A stretch of 64,000 nt of DNA from Neoceratodus forsteri (GCA_016271365.2 JADMNL010000028.1:100598001-100662000); one strand, 5' to 3'. Shown: positions 22,546-33,261, counted from the stretch's first letter. The notes: generated from the sequence alone by a model not told the origin. Made by a program: numbers and translations.

Positions 22546-22557
22546 CAGATCAGCAAA

Positions 22558-24285
22558 CTAACTCTTCAAGAGCCAGGCCTTGAGATAGAGAGATTTGAGA
22601 TTCGGATACCAAACTCTCCCCTGAGAGGATGTCAACAGGTTGTAATTCCTGGGAAGAGACAGGGGAAGGTGGACTGCTTAGGACAGCAACAGTGGGTACC
22701 AGGGCTGTCTGGCCCAGTCTGGAGCAATCAGAATCACTTTGCAGGGTTGCGACCTGATTTTGACTAGTACCTTGAACAGGAGAGGGAAGGGGGGAAAAGC
22801 ATACAAGAACTTCCCTTCCCAATTGAGAACTAGAGCATCCAGGGGGACTGAGTCCAATACTGGGGGTCTGCAGCAAAAAAAAGGGGAGTTGGTGACTGTC
22901 TGGGGCTGCAAAAAGATCTATCTGTGGAGTGCCCCATCTGGAGAAAATCACCTTCAAAACTAGGGGATCTAGGGACCATTCGTGATGGCCCTGAGATATC
23001 CTGCTTGTGCCATCTGCCAGGACATTGTCCTTCTCTGGGAGGTGCACTGCTATCAGAGAGGTTTGCAGGGAATAGGCCAGAGACCACAACTTCATTGCTT
23101 CTGTGCACAAGGCCATAGACAGAGTGCCCCGTTGCTTGTTGATGTACCACATTGTGGTGGTATTGTCTGTTCTGATCTGGACTACTTTGTTCTGAACAGA
23201 CTTGGAAAAAACTTGCAGTGCCAGAAACACTGCTCTGAGTTCCAAGAGACTGATGTGAAGCAGAGATTCTTGAGGTGACCACAGCCCTTGGGTGGTCAGA
23301 TCCCCCAAGTGGGCTCCCCAGCCCAAGAGGAAGGCATCTGTGGTAAGGATTAGAGAATGAGATTGAGTGACAAAAGGAACTCCTTGCCTTAGATTGTCCT
23401 GATCTTGCCACCATTGCAAAGCCTGGATCAGGGTTCGAGTCACAGGGACTAGTTTGGTCAGAGAATCCTTTCTCTGGGACCAGAAGGCTCTTAAGTGGAA
23501 CTTAATGTCCCTCATCTGAAAACTTGCTCCCTGGACCACTGCCGTAGAGGCTGCCATGTGGCCCAGGAGCTGCAGAAAGTGCCTTGCTGGTCGAGACACC
23601 TGAAAGGTGAATGAAGAGGCCAGTTTCATAAGGGACCTTGCCCTGTCCAGGGGAAGGAAAGCTCTTGCCCTTATTGTATCCAGTTCTGCCCCTATAAAGG
23701 TGAGGAGCTGTACTGGCTCCAGAACTGACTTTGAAAGATTTAGAAGGAATCCTAAGGAATTGAGCAATTGCTGAGTTATCTGGAGATGTGACTTGACTTG
23801 GTCTGAAGACTGACCTACTATGAGCCAGTCGTCCAGGTATGGAAAGATGGAGATCTTTTTTCTCCTTAGGAAAGCAACCACTACTGCCAGGCATTTTGTG
23901 AACACCCTTGGGGCTGATGTTAGGCCAAAGGGCATTGCTCTGAATTGATAGTGGCCTGAGGGCAACTCGAACCTGAGGTACTTTCTGTGGGAGCACCTGA
24001 TGGGAATGTGAAATAGGCATCCTCTGAGGTCCAGGGAGACTAGCCAGTCCCCTGGCCTTAAGAAGGGCAGAATTATTCCCAGAGTCACCATTTTGAATTT
24101 TGGCTTTAAAAGGTGCTTGTTTAAATATCTTAGATCCAGGATGGGCCGCCATTCTCCTGTCTTTTTGGGGGTTAGGAAGTACCTGGAGTACAATCCTTTT
24201 CCCCTGTGTAAGGGTGGAACCCTTTCTATGGCTCTGAGAGCCAAGAGGGACGAGACCTCTGCCTCTAGGGCAAGGGTCTCTGAAG
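22558..24285 (-). pseudogene. DIRS RT-RNase H (A4), nearly intact
   Basis: One open frame of about 564 residues (22550-24244) covers RT and RNase H. Blocks in order are GLYSRYFLTPKKTGEW, WRPILDLRYLNKHL, the motif A region, FRAMPFGLTSAPRVFTKC, FPYLDDWLIVGQSSDQV (motif C), then LELRAVFLALQVF and IRTDNTTTMWYINKQRG. Two features spoil it. A pair of compensating one-base changes near 24010-24030 replaces the KDAY of motif A with RGCL. A slip in a T-run near 22880 throws the C-terminal tail out of frame; the family-typical stop is at 22558-22560. Confidence 0.85.
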
Positions 24286-24324
24286 GCCAGTGGGCCCGGT
24301 TTTTTTCTTGGGTTTCTCAGACAT
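24265..24324 (-). pseudogene. gag remnant of A4 (20 codons)
   Basis: Begins at the conserved ATG with MSEKPKKKTGP, then crosses the deletion junction and stops at 24265-24267. The junction joins gag codon ~12 to the region just upstream of RT in a different frame, so no gag-RT fusion results. Confidence 0.75.
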
Positions 24325-24714
24325 GGCCAGTCCTAACCAAACTTACCCTTTTTTCAGCAATCCGCCAGGCAAGACACCCCTATCGGTTCCTGACCGTGTT
24401 ACGGGTCTTGGAAAAAACTGTAATGAAATCCGTTTTTTAGAACCGATACAGACTGGTTACCACACACTAATAAATCAGAAAAAACTTTTTCACAAACCTG
24501 ATCGGTTTAAACCGAACCGATCCAATGTTTACAAGTTCCACACAGAAAACTAATATAGAAACCTATCTAGTACTCTCAGTACCATAGACAGAGACTTAAC
24601 CGACAGGCTAGATTGTAGAAATTCAGTTGAAACCAAGAGAAAAAAAACGACACTTTAACCGACTTTTTTGAATCGAGCGAAGGAGAAAGCTCCGGAACGA
24701 CTGTTCAGTGAGGC

Positions 24715-24889
24715 GGAGTAAAGAATCTGGCGGTTGGGGTTCAAACAACAACAGACAGAGGCTCAACCGAGCTCGAGCTCAGCGTTCCATACCTTGCATG
24801 GAAAGTTAACTCTTTCCTCTCCGGGGCAGTTCAAAGGTTGGAGATCACTGCAAATAGTCAGAATACAGCAAGACATCATGTTGTTTGAA
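24715..24889. repeat. Right ITR (coding 5' end) of A4
   Basis: Inverted partner of 20957-21150. The outer tip reads CAGAATACAGCAAGACATC. Confidence 0.87.
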
Positions 24890-25239
24890 AGCCTCCTTAG
24901 GAAATTAGGCCTCGGACAGTGGGGGCAAAAGAAAAAACATTCAAGGTGTACTGCCCTAGAGCTATATCAGCTGATCACAGCAATGCTGTTAGGCCCATCT
25001 ACCACACTGGGAGCCTGATCTAGACTGGAGATTAGATATAGAAAAAAAAGAAGAGACCTCTTTTTAATAGCACGTAAGTGGGCAGATGACCTACAGGTCA
25101 AAACAATGGTAAGAGGGGTATTAGCCTGAGACCACAGAAAAATAATAGTTACCCATAAAATTGGACGCATTACTCAAGAGTGGGGGCTGCTTGAGCCAAC
25201 AGCCCTGGTTTTGGATCTCCACAGAAGACAGCGAAATAG

Positions 25240-25330
25240 TGAGCGGCTGAATGTGGCTCTATGGAGGAGATAATCTTCCAGATCTGGACTTATCGTAAAT
25301 AACTTTTCTATCTTCCAAGGATCAATCTTC
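25240..25330. repeat. ICR of DIRS-E1
   Basis: The first half pairs with the reverse complement of the E1 left tip; the second half (CTTCCAAGGATCAATCTTCTC) pairs with the E1 right tip. The layout is parallel to the E2 ICR at 35515-35640. Confidence 0.55.
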
Positions 25331-27949
25331 TCCCTGTAGCTCCGGTTTGGTTGAAAAATATGGGAGGAGCAAGATCAAACTGACATGCGTGAAAGCCTCA
25401 GTCTTGAGTGGGCCGGGGACAAGGCATGGGACTGACCAGGTCATACTCAGCCACAGGCAGGATGTGCGAGTATGATTGGTCCCATGGCACTGGAGGGGTA
25501 GCTGACCCAGACATCTCTTGCACCACCTGCTGAGAAGCAGGAACTCCCCAAAATGAGGCACAGTGTCTTGCGGCGTGCGACCGAACCGAAATGGGACAGG
25601 CACAGCTATGGCACCCAACTGAAGATGATGTCAGATGCTGCTGAATGACAGGCCACCTCTGAGGAGCTCTAAGATGTCCTTACCTGGTGCCAAGCTACCT
25701 CTATACCCTTAGTAACTATGCCAAGATTGGTTCACACTTTGTCACTTGCAGGCATTTCACATAACCAAGCTTGTATCTGTAACCACGAATCGCTGGTTAA
25801 GTCGCCATGTGGATTGGTATTATGTTATGATCAGGGATGTCTGGGCTATAGAAGACAGCTTCCTTCCCAAAACATCTATCTGACTAAATTCCGGTTATGG
25901 TGAGGGAGAGGAGTTGTACTGAGTGGTCGCAGATAAGTCTGCTTCCCACCGGCATCAGGATAGATGTTTTCAACACCACAGTAGGGTGACTGATTTCTTT
26001 AGGAGACCCAATTGGTGACAAGTACCAAGTTAAGAGGCCCCCTAGAGTAGGGGGTGTGGTCAAGGGCACATCTAGAACACCATGTTAGCCTCGCCTAGTG
26101 CAATATGCCAGGGAGGGTAACTATTGTGTCCTGACTGGGCAATGCCAAAAAGCTCAGTAGCATGGCATTAGGGTTTCTGTCCACAAAACAGGATCAGCCC
26201 AGTGCCTCCTGCATCTCCCCCACTTGAACCGCTGGTAGAGGACATCTTCTGCAGCCAAGGAGACATGGATAAAAGGTTCATTATCCTCTGAGGGGTATGC
26301 TGAGAAAGAGTTGACGGGAACCCCGCGAAAGGATGGAGCGGGGGGGTTGCAGTAAACAGCACTGGGTTTGTCTCCCTGAACCAGCAATTAACATTCTTCA
26401 TCCACTAACGAACTGCTGCTAGGACAATTGACATGGAGCTCTGATGGTCCTACTCACCCCATCAAAAAGGACCGAAGAGCAGACCAGTCGTCACAGCAGT
26501 AGTGCTACAGCTCATGAATCTGGCGACCGGAGTCTGGGAATCAGCTTGGGTCATCGGGGTGGTGGTGGGGGAATTGGAATAGGCATTCCAGTGGATGCTC
26601 TCCTCTTCCGTGGAGGTGGCAGTGCAATCAAGGAAGCTGTGGGAGGGATGGACAAAGGTTGGGGGTTTGGTGTGACAGCTTGCTTGGTGTGCATATGCGT
26701 CTTGAGCCTCCTGGGTGTGCCTGGGTCCGTGGGGGCAAGGAGAAAAACAGCCCACTGCCCGACAGACCCCGGTGAACCAAACGGGACTAGACCTGAACCA
26801 CTCAGCCAACCCACCTGACAAAGACAATGCTGTTAGGGGCACATTTCCCTGCCCGCGGCAGTACAGTGGTAGGCAGCTGAGAGAGGTCGGGGCCCAGTGG
26901 AGCCAGGCATCTAGAGGAATCCAGAGAGAGGTCAAGGCAGTGGCGAGTAAGGGGCCATACGAAGAATTAAACAATGGGACTAAAGAACGTAAGGCAGTAG
27001 CCTGAAAGGATCTTCGTGGCCTGCTGATCCACCGAACCCATGTCCTATCTCGGACCCTGTGGCCCACCTGAGAGTCTTTACACAGGAGGAGCAGCAAGTG
27101 TAGCCTCCTAAACCAGAAGGGGCACCAGCGTTAGCTAGTGGATAGATGTCCATGGCAGGAGCTACTGGCCAGATGGAGAGTGGTTGGTCCTCGCTGACTC
27201 CTGTTGCAGGAACTGCTCTAGTATTTACCCTAACACTGATGGAGGCCTTGACACTGGCACAAGCCCCGGCAGCCCCACTAGTACTCTGACATGCCCCAAC
27301 ACCGGTATCGACCACCCAACTGATCCCAATGTTAGCACTTCAAGCAACATCTATGCCAGACCCAGCAGCAATGTCACTGAGGCAATAGTCAAAATCAAAG
27401 ATGGCGTATACCCTGACAAAATGGTGGTCTGGCACTGATGGCTACCAGATTGTGGTGAGTGCATTTGGAACCACCCAGAAGGGGTCAAAGGTCCAGTTGA
27501 TGCTAGCACCTGAGATTCTGTCATGATCCCTGCCCCCAGCCTGGGAGGTACAGTACCTCAACCAGCTCCAAAGACTGGTGAGGGAGCTTGGGGGAATGAC
27601 CGCCAACCTATCTCGAGACCACCTGTTTCAAGGCCTGCCCTCATACCTTTGGACTGGTCATCTCAACTTCAGAACTCGAAACTCCAGCAAGCAGACATCA
27701 AAAGTGGCACAGAGACCTCTGGATCATGGTTGGATACACAAAGCATGTGTCAGTTGGTGCAGGCAATATTTTTTCTGCGCAGACAGTGCCAAAACAATGG
27801 CCCCAAATGTTTTGCCAGACTTTTCTTTTTAGAACCTGAGATAACACTATTCAGAAAGAAATTCAAAGTAGAGGAAAAGAAAGTCATGCTGACTCCTGCA
27901 GTGCACACTCAATGGCAGAAAAAACAGAACTGAGGCAGTTAAGAGTGTG
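25331..27949. other. DIRS-E1 body without readable genes
   Basis: This is where recombinase, RT and gag should lie in the DIRS plan. ORFs here (for example minus 26462-27097) show none of the RT, RNase H or recombinase signatures. Part of the sequence is a SINE (26482-26830). It may be a non-autonomous filler or sequence too diverged to read. Confidence 0.4.
26482..26830 (+). mobile_element. tRNA-related SINE, diverged copy
   Basis: The head CAGCAGTAGTGCTACAGC followed by CTGGCGACCGGAGTCTGGGAA matches the head of the 29709-30242 copy. The CCAGTGGATGCTCTCCTCTTCCGTGG block matches the 31191-31656 copy. The 3' limit is uncertain and no target duplication was found. Confidence 0.5.
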
Positions 27950-28102
27950 TCAACAATGGTTACTGGCTCCGGTGCGTGGTGCGTCAGTGTGTCCATACTC
28001 TTGTCCAAGCCTTAGCAAAACTGCTTGCTCCTGCAGGGTCCTAGTGCTTCCAGGCTCAAGACCAGAAAGTGGGGCTCTATAAAGAAAACTGATTCTTGGA
28101 GG
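27950..28102. repeat. Right tip/ITR of DIRS-E1
   Basis: The reverse complement of the last ~45 bases matches the second half of the E1 ICR. The inner part shares order and short blocks (GTCAGTGTG, CTTAACTGCCTCAG-like) with the left ITR. This is the weakest of the ITR pairs. Confidence 0.42.
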
Positions 28103-28227
28103 ATCAATGCATCTACTACAAGAAATAATTGTTGTTCCCATTTTGTCACACCATTTGGATCCAGTCAGTCATACATACAAAATTTCCCAAAACTATGAAT
28201 TTCATGACCATTTTTTTTTTTTTAAAT

Positions 28228-28593
28228 TCAGCATTTTCTCAGTTGCCACTCCTCGGGATTTACAGTGCTGGTGGCCTCCCAGTCCCAATGCGAGCCCCAA
28301 GAGTACCAGACAGCAGTTCGATAATCCTTCCCAAGTTTCTCCTTCTGCCACTCGCCTCCTCCTGAGGTGTCACACAGCTGCAGGGAGAGGGCTTTGGTTA
28401 CATACAGCTTCCCAAGTACCTGGCCCCCCAGGTCCACACCAAAGGGGTTGCTGCTGCCACAGAAGTGAGATACCTCCCCTCTGACCTGGATACAGGCAAC
28501 GGTGTCTCGACCACATCGGGCCTGTTTGTGGACGTTCCCAGGCTTGCCCTTCAGCTGGTCGCTCGCATGGTAATGCATCGGGCCATCAAACAG
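28228..28593 (-). pseudogene. Protein-like ORF of unknown family
   Basis: A 121-codon frame with a composition typical of a folded, Cys-containing domain: CGRDTVACIQV, SHFCGSSNPFGV, LQLCDTSGG, AVWYSWGSHWDWEATS, ending WQLRKC-TGA. A stop lies directly upstream, no splice acceptor is visible (the upstream strand is purine-rich), and a 12-base A-run starts five bases after the stop. It could be a 5'-truncated retrocopy or a decayed exon. I do not recognise the family. Confidence 0.35.
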
Positions 28594-28600
28594 TCAGACA

Positions 28601-29470
28601 TTCCTTTTCTTTCTTTTTTTTAATTACTGAAGGCATTTTCATTAAAACAGGATCTTTTCCCTTAGATTTCATCTTTTTGTGCTGTTGATTCCTGCTGTGA
28701 AATCATAATCCTTAGTTTATGACATCCCAGTCTATTGCCATAAAAATGACCAATGCCACAAACGGTGATTCAGGACTTTAAGGCAGGAAAAACATGCTCC
28801 CTGGGGAAGAAGTTTTTCTGCCTTGAAGCACCGGGGCTTGTTAGTCTGGTGGTCCTGTTACAGCACTTTATTATTTTGTATTGTGCTCATAATTTTTATC
28901 ACTAAATAAAAAGATGTCTGATACAGCAGGAGTGCTTGCTTTTTGATTCAACGAAAACAGCAGGAACACATGAACACTAAGGGACAAAGAAAACATTTTC
29001 ATGCAAATGTTCGTTAGTCAAAGAATAGAATGCCCAGAAATTCATATTTTTGGGAATAGTTTAAAATTAAATTATGCTACTGCCAACTGTTGTTTTACAG
29101 AGAACTGGAAAATCACTTTAAACTGTAGCAATTAACTTGTTTTGTAATTCTCATCCCAAACCCTACTTTGTCTGGCATTAGTTTTCAACTTCAAGCACTG
29201 AAGTTTCTGGTTGCCAAAAAATCCTCTTTTCCTTTCAGCTCACAGCTTCGTTATCTCCAACAATTTATACCCGTATCCAGCTTCTTGACAATACCATTTT
29301 TACTTTTAATGATCTTCGCCACTGATCAAATGTCCAACAAACAGTGTCCGAATCTCTTAAAAGGAATTAATGTACAGTGGCATACATAGTCTGAAAGCCC
29401 ATTAAAAGTTTCTTTAAACAACGTACCTGTAGCTGGAAGCAGTCCACAGATCTAGCTTGTCTGCTGTGTA
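28601..29470. other. AT-rich non-coding stretch
   Basis: No gene seen. It holds a small stem-loop (AGGCAGGAAAAAC pairing with GTTTTTCTGCCT, about 28780-28840) and an AATAAA followed by a GT-rich run near 28904. Neither can be assigned to a transcript. Confidence 0.35.
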
Positions 29471-29500
29471 TTGTTACTGCGTTGCCACAACTTTCTGAAA

Positions 29501-29580
29501 CCTTGTAATGTCATGGAGGAACAAAGTGTGTTTCATTACATGCAGTTCAGCCCAGTTTGTTCCTCTGTGGCATCACAAGG
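29501..29580. repeat. 80-nt stem-loop
   Basis: CCTTGTAATGTCATGGAGGAACAAA (29501-29525) pairs with TTTGTTCCTCTGTGGCATCACAAGG (29556-29580) with four mismatches over 25 bp, leaving a ~30 nt loop. This is the size of a miRNA-like hairpin or a small MITE. Weaker pairing may continue outwards. Confidence 0.5.
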
Positions 29581-29708
29581 TTCAATAAATGCTGGCAGTG
29601 TTTCATTTTCATTTCATTTTTAATACTTGTTAGCTAATGAGCAAAATTGCCCGTTTTCACAAGTAACAAGTTATAAAGCGTATTAGTGTATTATCAATAT
29701 TGAGAAGA

Positions 29709-30242
29709 CTTTTTTGTTTTTAAACGTTCTTTTTCACTCGGGCAGGGATTTACCCCTTATTTCTGCCACTGAACTATCACTCAGCATACCCCAAGCTGCC
29801 CAGACTGGGAGGCCCAAACCCTGCCCCCTGTGGCGAGGCTCCCCAGAGGGAGGGACCGAGATCTACCAGAAGACCCAGCTAAGGCATAGTCCTAGGGTGT
29901 CACTCGGGAGGGTGCCCAGGGAGTGTCATCCTGCTGCAGTCCTCAAGGGTTTTCCAGCTTTGAGGTTTCCCCTGGAAGCAAAGACACCCTCACACACGGT
30001 CCCGCAGACATCTGCTGTTGCATCCATCCCTACTATGCATTGTCCTGGCTGGTGTATACCCAGTCTCCACTGGGTGTCACTTGTGCACTGGGAACTCCTG
30101 GCCCCCCTACCCCGGAGGACAGCTGTCCATTGGAGGCTCATCCAACCTCCCCCAACTGGCCCTTGGATGATCCAGGCTCGTTCCCGAACCCAGGTCGCCA
30201 GCGTTGCAAGTGGCTGCGCTACTGCTGCACTGGTGGACCAGC
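29709..30242 (-). mobile_element. tRNA-related SINE
   Basis: The minus-strand head has TAGCGCAGC (A-box consensus match) and CTGGCGACCTGGGTTCGGGAAC (B-box-like), followed by body blocks shared with the 14805 and 20150 copies. T-rich plus-strand sequence near 29709-29735 would be the tail. Exact limits and target duplication were not resolved. The 182-codon plus-strand ORF over it is incidental. Confidence 0.65.
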
Positions 30243-30940
30243 TTAATATTGAGCAGATGTAGTCTACTATATCTCTGGACTGCTTCCAGCTACAGCGTAA
30301 ACCCAATATCTTGTTTAAAAGGACTTTTCAGGGGATTTCACACTATGTAGTCCACCATACATGAATGTTCCCCATTAAACCCAAAACAGTAGGAGTCACT
30401 TAAAGCAACAGTTCATGTTAGTGAGAAAACTTTTCCCCATTCCTTTTTTCTTGTTAGTTATGTATTCCGGACATCTTTAAATTCTCTACTGCAGTATGTT
30501 TTGTCCATTCACCCATTTTATAACTGGCATTTATTACTAATTTTGTAATTAGTCTGGATCCACAGTAAAGATGGCAATCCCAAACACTCTGTACAAATCT
30601 TCTCACCCAAGGTCTTTCTTCAGCTGTGAAAGCTGTATTCAGGTTGCAGTATGTGTAGGTGGAGAAAGCACGTTTCTGATGATTGACAACATAGTGCTGC
30701 CCCCATCCAACTTAGCTTTATCAAAGTGGACCTAGCAAGGAAACTGGCTCATTTTAAAGCGGCAGTGCATGTTAGTGCTGAAAATGTTGAACTAGCATGC
30801 AACACTGATCCCTGACCTTACAGGACAATAGGTATACAAAAACAGCTAAGAATACTGATGAAAACCTGGGTTAGCCACATTAAAAGAAACATTTCTTTTA
30901 ATATTTCAAATGTTTAAAAAAAGAGAATCAAAATCGGGAA

Positions 30941-31125
30941 GAAAAAATTATTCACATAGGAATGTTGTTTCTTCTTAAGGATCACTCACTATTTACACTT
31001 TATGCAGTCACCTCAACTGAGAGTGATGCCCTGGAGATAGAATCTGTGCACATTTTAGAACTGGAAATGTTAAGTCAAACTCTGCATCTGTGCTCCACTC
31101 TGCCTGTTTCTCAGATCCGTTTCTA
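30941..31125. repeat. Left ITR of DIRS-D
   Basis: Pairs with 32672-32838. Shared blocks are ATCACTCAC, TTTACACTT-ATGCAGT, GAGATAGAATCTGTGCA and AACTCTGC. Confidence 0.65.
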
Positions 31126-31190
31126 AGCCCGAGTCGAGCAGCAGCTAGTGAAATTAGCTAAAAAGGTCTATCAAAACATTTTTTAGAGAC

Positions 31191-31656
31191 TTTTTTTTTT
31201 TTTTTTAATACTTGCGGCTCCCACGAAGCCAGAGGAGGCCTCGTGACCTCCTACTCCTCACCGCCAGGGCAAGTCCCAGTGTGTCCCATCCCCAGCCTCA
31301 TCTTGCCTCGTAGGGCCGGGGTGTTTTACATTTTTCCCCGATTTTCTCCCTTTAGTTCCCAGCCCCCTTAGGACACAGGCACCTTTAGGACTTATGACCA
31401 GAGAGGCGATGTGTGGATGCACGTCATCTTCTCATGCGCCGTACGACATTCCCCCTCCCCTTCCCCGATATATCAGAGCCACCATTCCCTTCAAGGGCCG
31501 GTGCTTCCACCAGCACTCTCTACGGGAGTGTCGGATGCTACTGCGCCCCTGGTAACCCACCCCTGAGGGAGAAGAGCATCCACTGGGACGCTCGATCCTC
31601 CCTACCCACGGCAACCAGTGTCTGTTCCCGAACCCGGGTCGCCAGCGTAGCACGAA
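31191..31656 (-). mobile_element. tRNA-related SINE inside DIRS-D
   Basis: The plus strand starts with a long T-run. The minus-strand head has GTGCTACGCTGGCGACCCGGGTTCGGGAAC. Nearly matching flanks TTTTAGAGAC (31181-31190) and TTTTATAGAC (31657-31666) look like a target duplication with one change. It lacks the first part of the tRNA-like head. Confidence 0.7.
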
Positions 31657-32148
31657 TTTTATAGACATTTTTAAAACACCAAACATAATTTAAGCAGACA
31701 TGTGAAATTTTACCCTACAAACAATAACAAGCTAACAACTGCAGAAACTGCAATAGTAATGCTCAAGCTACCTCAGTAAGGAACCGATTCTTCTGTGAAC
31801 CTATTTCAGGTTCTGCAGCTGAAACTGAGTAACAGCTGTAGCCAGAATCTTCATGTCCTCAGGGTTCTATGATGAGATCATAGCTCTGAGCTGCAGCACT
31901 ACCCCAGTGGGGGGGCACATTACCCATTTCTAATTATTCCCCACTGACAATGTAAAGCAACAGAGAAATTCTATTCAAACATACTAAACCACATTTAAAA
32001 TAAATTAATTGGTTTAGCAGCCAAAATAGAAATGCTAGCAAGCTAGGACAGTCTCCAGTTCTTGGGAAGCAAAATTAGTGAAAAGAACCCTAGCGACTGC
32101 AGACTAATCGAAAAATTATAAACTATTTTAAAACGAATTACAAATTAC

Positions 32149-32594
32149 AGAGATTCACCAAGTTTTTTCACAACAGACATGACTTACATGTCTTGCAAGA
32201 TAATGTCAGTGAAAGTCCCTGCAGGCAACTTTTATTATTTATGGTCCAGCCGGAAAGGGTGCAAAAGGAATCGTATTTTGTATCTGGCCAGTAATCTGCC
32301 AACCCCTTCCACTTCCCTGTTAAGTGATCTGCCCCCCACACTCAGGCATGTAATGACGTGATCCCAGGTAGAGCGTGGGTGCGCATTTCATTAAAGTCAG
32401 TGGGTTCAGTTTTACATGCTTTTTTAGACAAAAATGGCCAGTTGGAGATTAATCAAGGATTACCGGCCAGATACAAAATATGATCCTTTCCACTCCCTTT
32501 CTGGCTGGACTATAAATAATAAAAATTTGCCTGCAGGGACTTTTGCTGACATCTTGCAAGACATGTAAGTCTTGCCTATTTCTTGGTGAATCTC
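32149..32594. repeat. Foldback element, ~446 bp
   Basis: Arms of about 150 bp pair across a ~140 bp spacer. AGAGATTCACCAAG (left) pairs with CTTGGTGAATCTCT (right), continuing through ACTTACATGTCTTGCAAGAT, GTCCCTGCAGGCAA, TTTATTATTTAT-GTCCAGCC and TTTTGTATCTGGCC. It lies inside DIRS-D. No coding potential. Confidence 0.75.
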
Positions 32595-32671
32595 TTAAAA
32601 AAAAAAAAAATGACTGACGATCCAGCTGTTAACCAGAGTTCACTATGGCACAACCGCTCTCTTCAGGTGGA

Positions 32672-32838
32672 GAAACAGATCTGAAGAAATGGCTAGAGTG
32701 GTGAACGCAGAGTTTGAACCTATGTTCTAAATTCTAAAAATCTGCACAGATTCTATCTCCAGTGCATCTCTGTCAGTCAAGATAACTGCATTAAGTGTAA
32801 ACATTAAGTGAGTGATTCCTGGGGTTACATGACATAAG
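32672..32838. repeat. Right ITR of DIRS-D
   Basis: Inverted partner of 30941-31125; ends ACATTAAGTGAGTGATTCCT plus a few bases. Confidence 0.62.
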
Positions 32839-33261
32839 GTAAGGAGCAATCTAAAAAGTAATAAAAAAAAATATGCAGGTCAAAATTATCACTGTAACAT
32901 GCACTGCTGCTTTTAAAACTTCAAGAACACTTATTCTGTGTTGGAAATTAAATAAAATTGGTACATAAATTGGCATCCTTTGTTTTAACTGCAGAATAGG
33001 TTATCTTCATTTTTTAAGCATGAACTGCTGCTTTAATCCATATTTGGGAGCGTTAGTTTCCTACAAGTAAGTACTCCACATTGATTTTAAGGAACTGAAA
33101 AAACGACTTTTGTTCTTCCGAGCTGAGGTGTTTAGTTAAAACAGAATGAGAAAAAGGCAACTTAAATACCATCCTAATCAAATCCTTTTCAATAAAGGAA
33201 ATTAAATTCCTCCCAGAGAAATCTGGGAGTTCAAAAGTGCCAGAAAACGTTTTCCCTCCAT

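Larger units (their letters stand above)
20957..24889 (-). mobile_element. DIRS-like retrotransposon A4, gag-deleted
   Basis: A 3.9 kb minus-strand DIRS-A copy with both ITRs, ICR, recombinase and RT-RNase H. A deletion of roughly 1.5 kb removes gag except for its first ~10 codons. It is inserted in DIRS-E1. The tips are well preserved and the RT-RNase H frame is long, suggesting that it is younger than A1-A3. Confidence 0.88.
19258..28102 (-). mobile_element. Degraded DIRS-E1 element carrying nested insertions
   Basis: The left tip (19258) is repeated in inverted form in an ICR at 25240-25330. The ICR's other half matches the reverse complement of the right tip near 28060-28102 (GGGGCTCTATAAAGAAAACTGATTC). 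Between tip and ICR lie a SINE (20150-20720) and DIRS A4 (20957-24889). The remaining body has no gag, RT or recombinase that I can recognise, so it is either non-autonomous or too decayed to read. Limits are approximate. Confidence 0.55.
30941..32838. mobile_element. DIRS-D: short, non-coding DIRS-like element
   Basis: About 1.9 kb bounded by inverted repeats (30941-31125 and 32672-32838) whose tip resembles DIRS-A (ATGTTGTTTCTTCTTAAGG; GCAGTCACCTCAACTGA). It contains no gag, RT or recombinase and I found no ICR. It carries a SINE (31191-31656) and a foldback (32149-32594). Probably a non-autonomous derivative or a deletion product. Confidence 0.6.
30396..33036. repeat. TTAAAGC-type inverted termini around DIRS-D
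   Basis: Two left motifs, CTTAAAGCAACAGTTCATGTTAG (near 30396) and TTTTAAAGCGGCAGTGCATGTTAG (near 30754), face two inverted partners, TGTAACATGCACTGCTGCTTTTAA (near 32895) and CATGAACTGCTGCTTTAA (near 33020). The inner pair encloses DIRS-D with about 187 and 78 bp of its own sequence, so D may have inserted into a TTAA-type MITE. The relation of the outer pair is unclear. Confidence 0.45.

Noticed and set aside
26462..27097. 211-codon minus-strand ORF
   Set aside because: Overlaps a SINE copy and the unreadable DIRS-E1 body; no recognisable motif and the composition looks like chance reading.
29714..30262. 182-codon plus-strand ORF
   Set aside because: Lies over a tRNA-related SINE in the opposite orientation; low-complexity Pro/Ser-rich translation with no domain.
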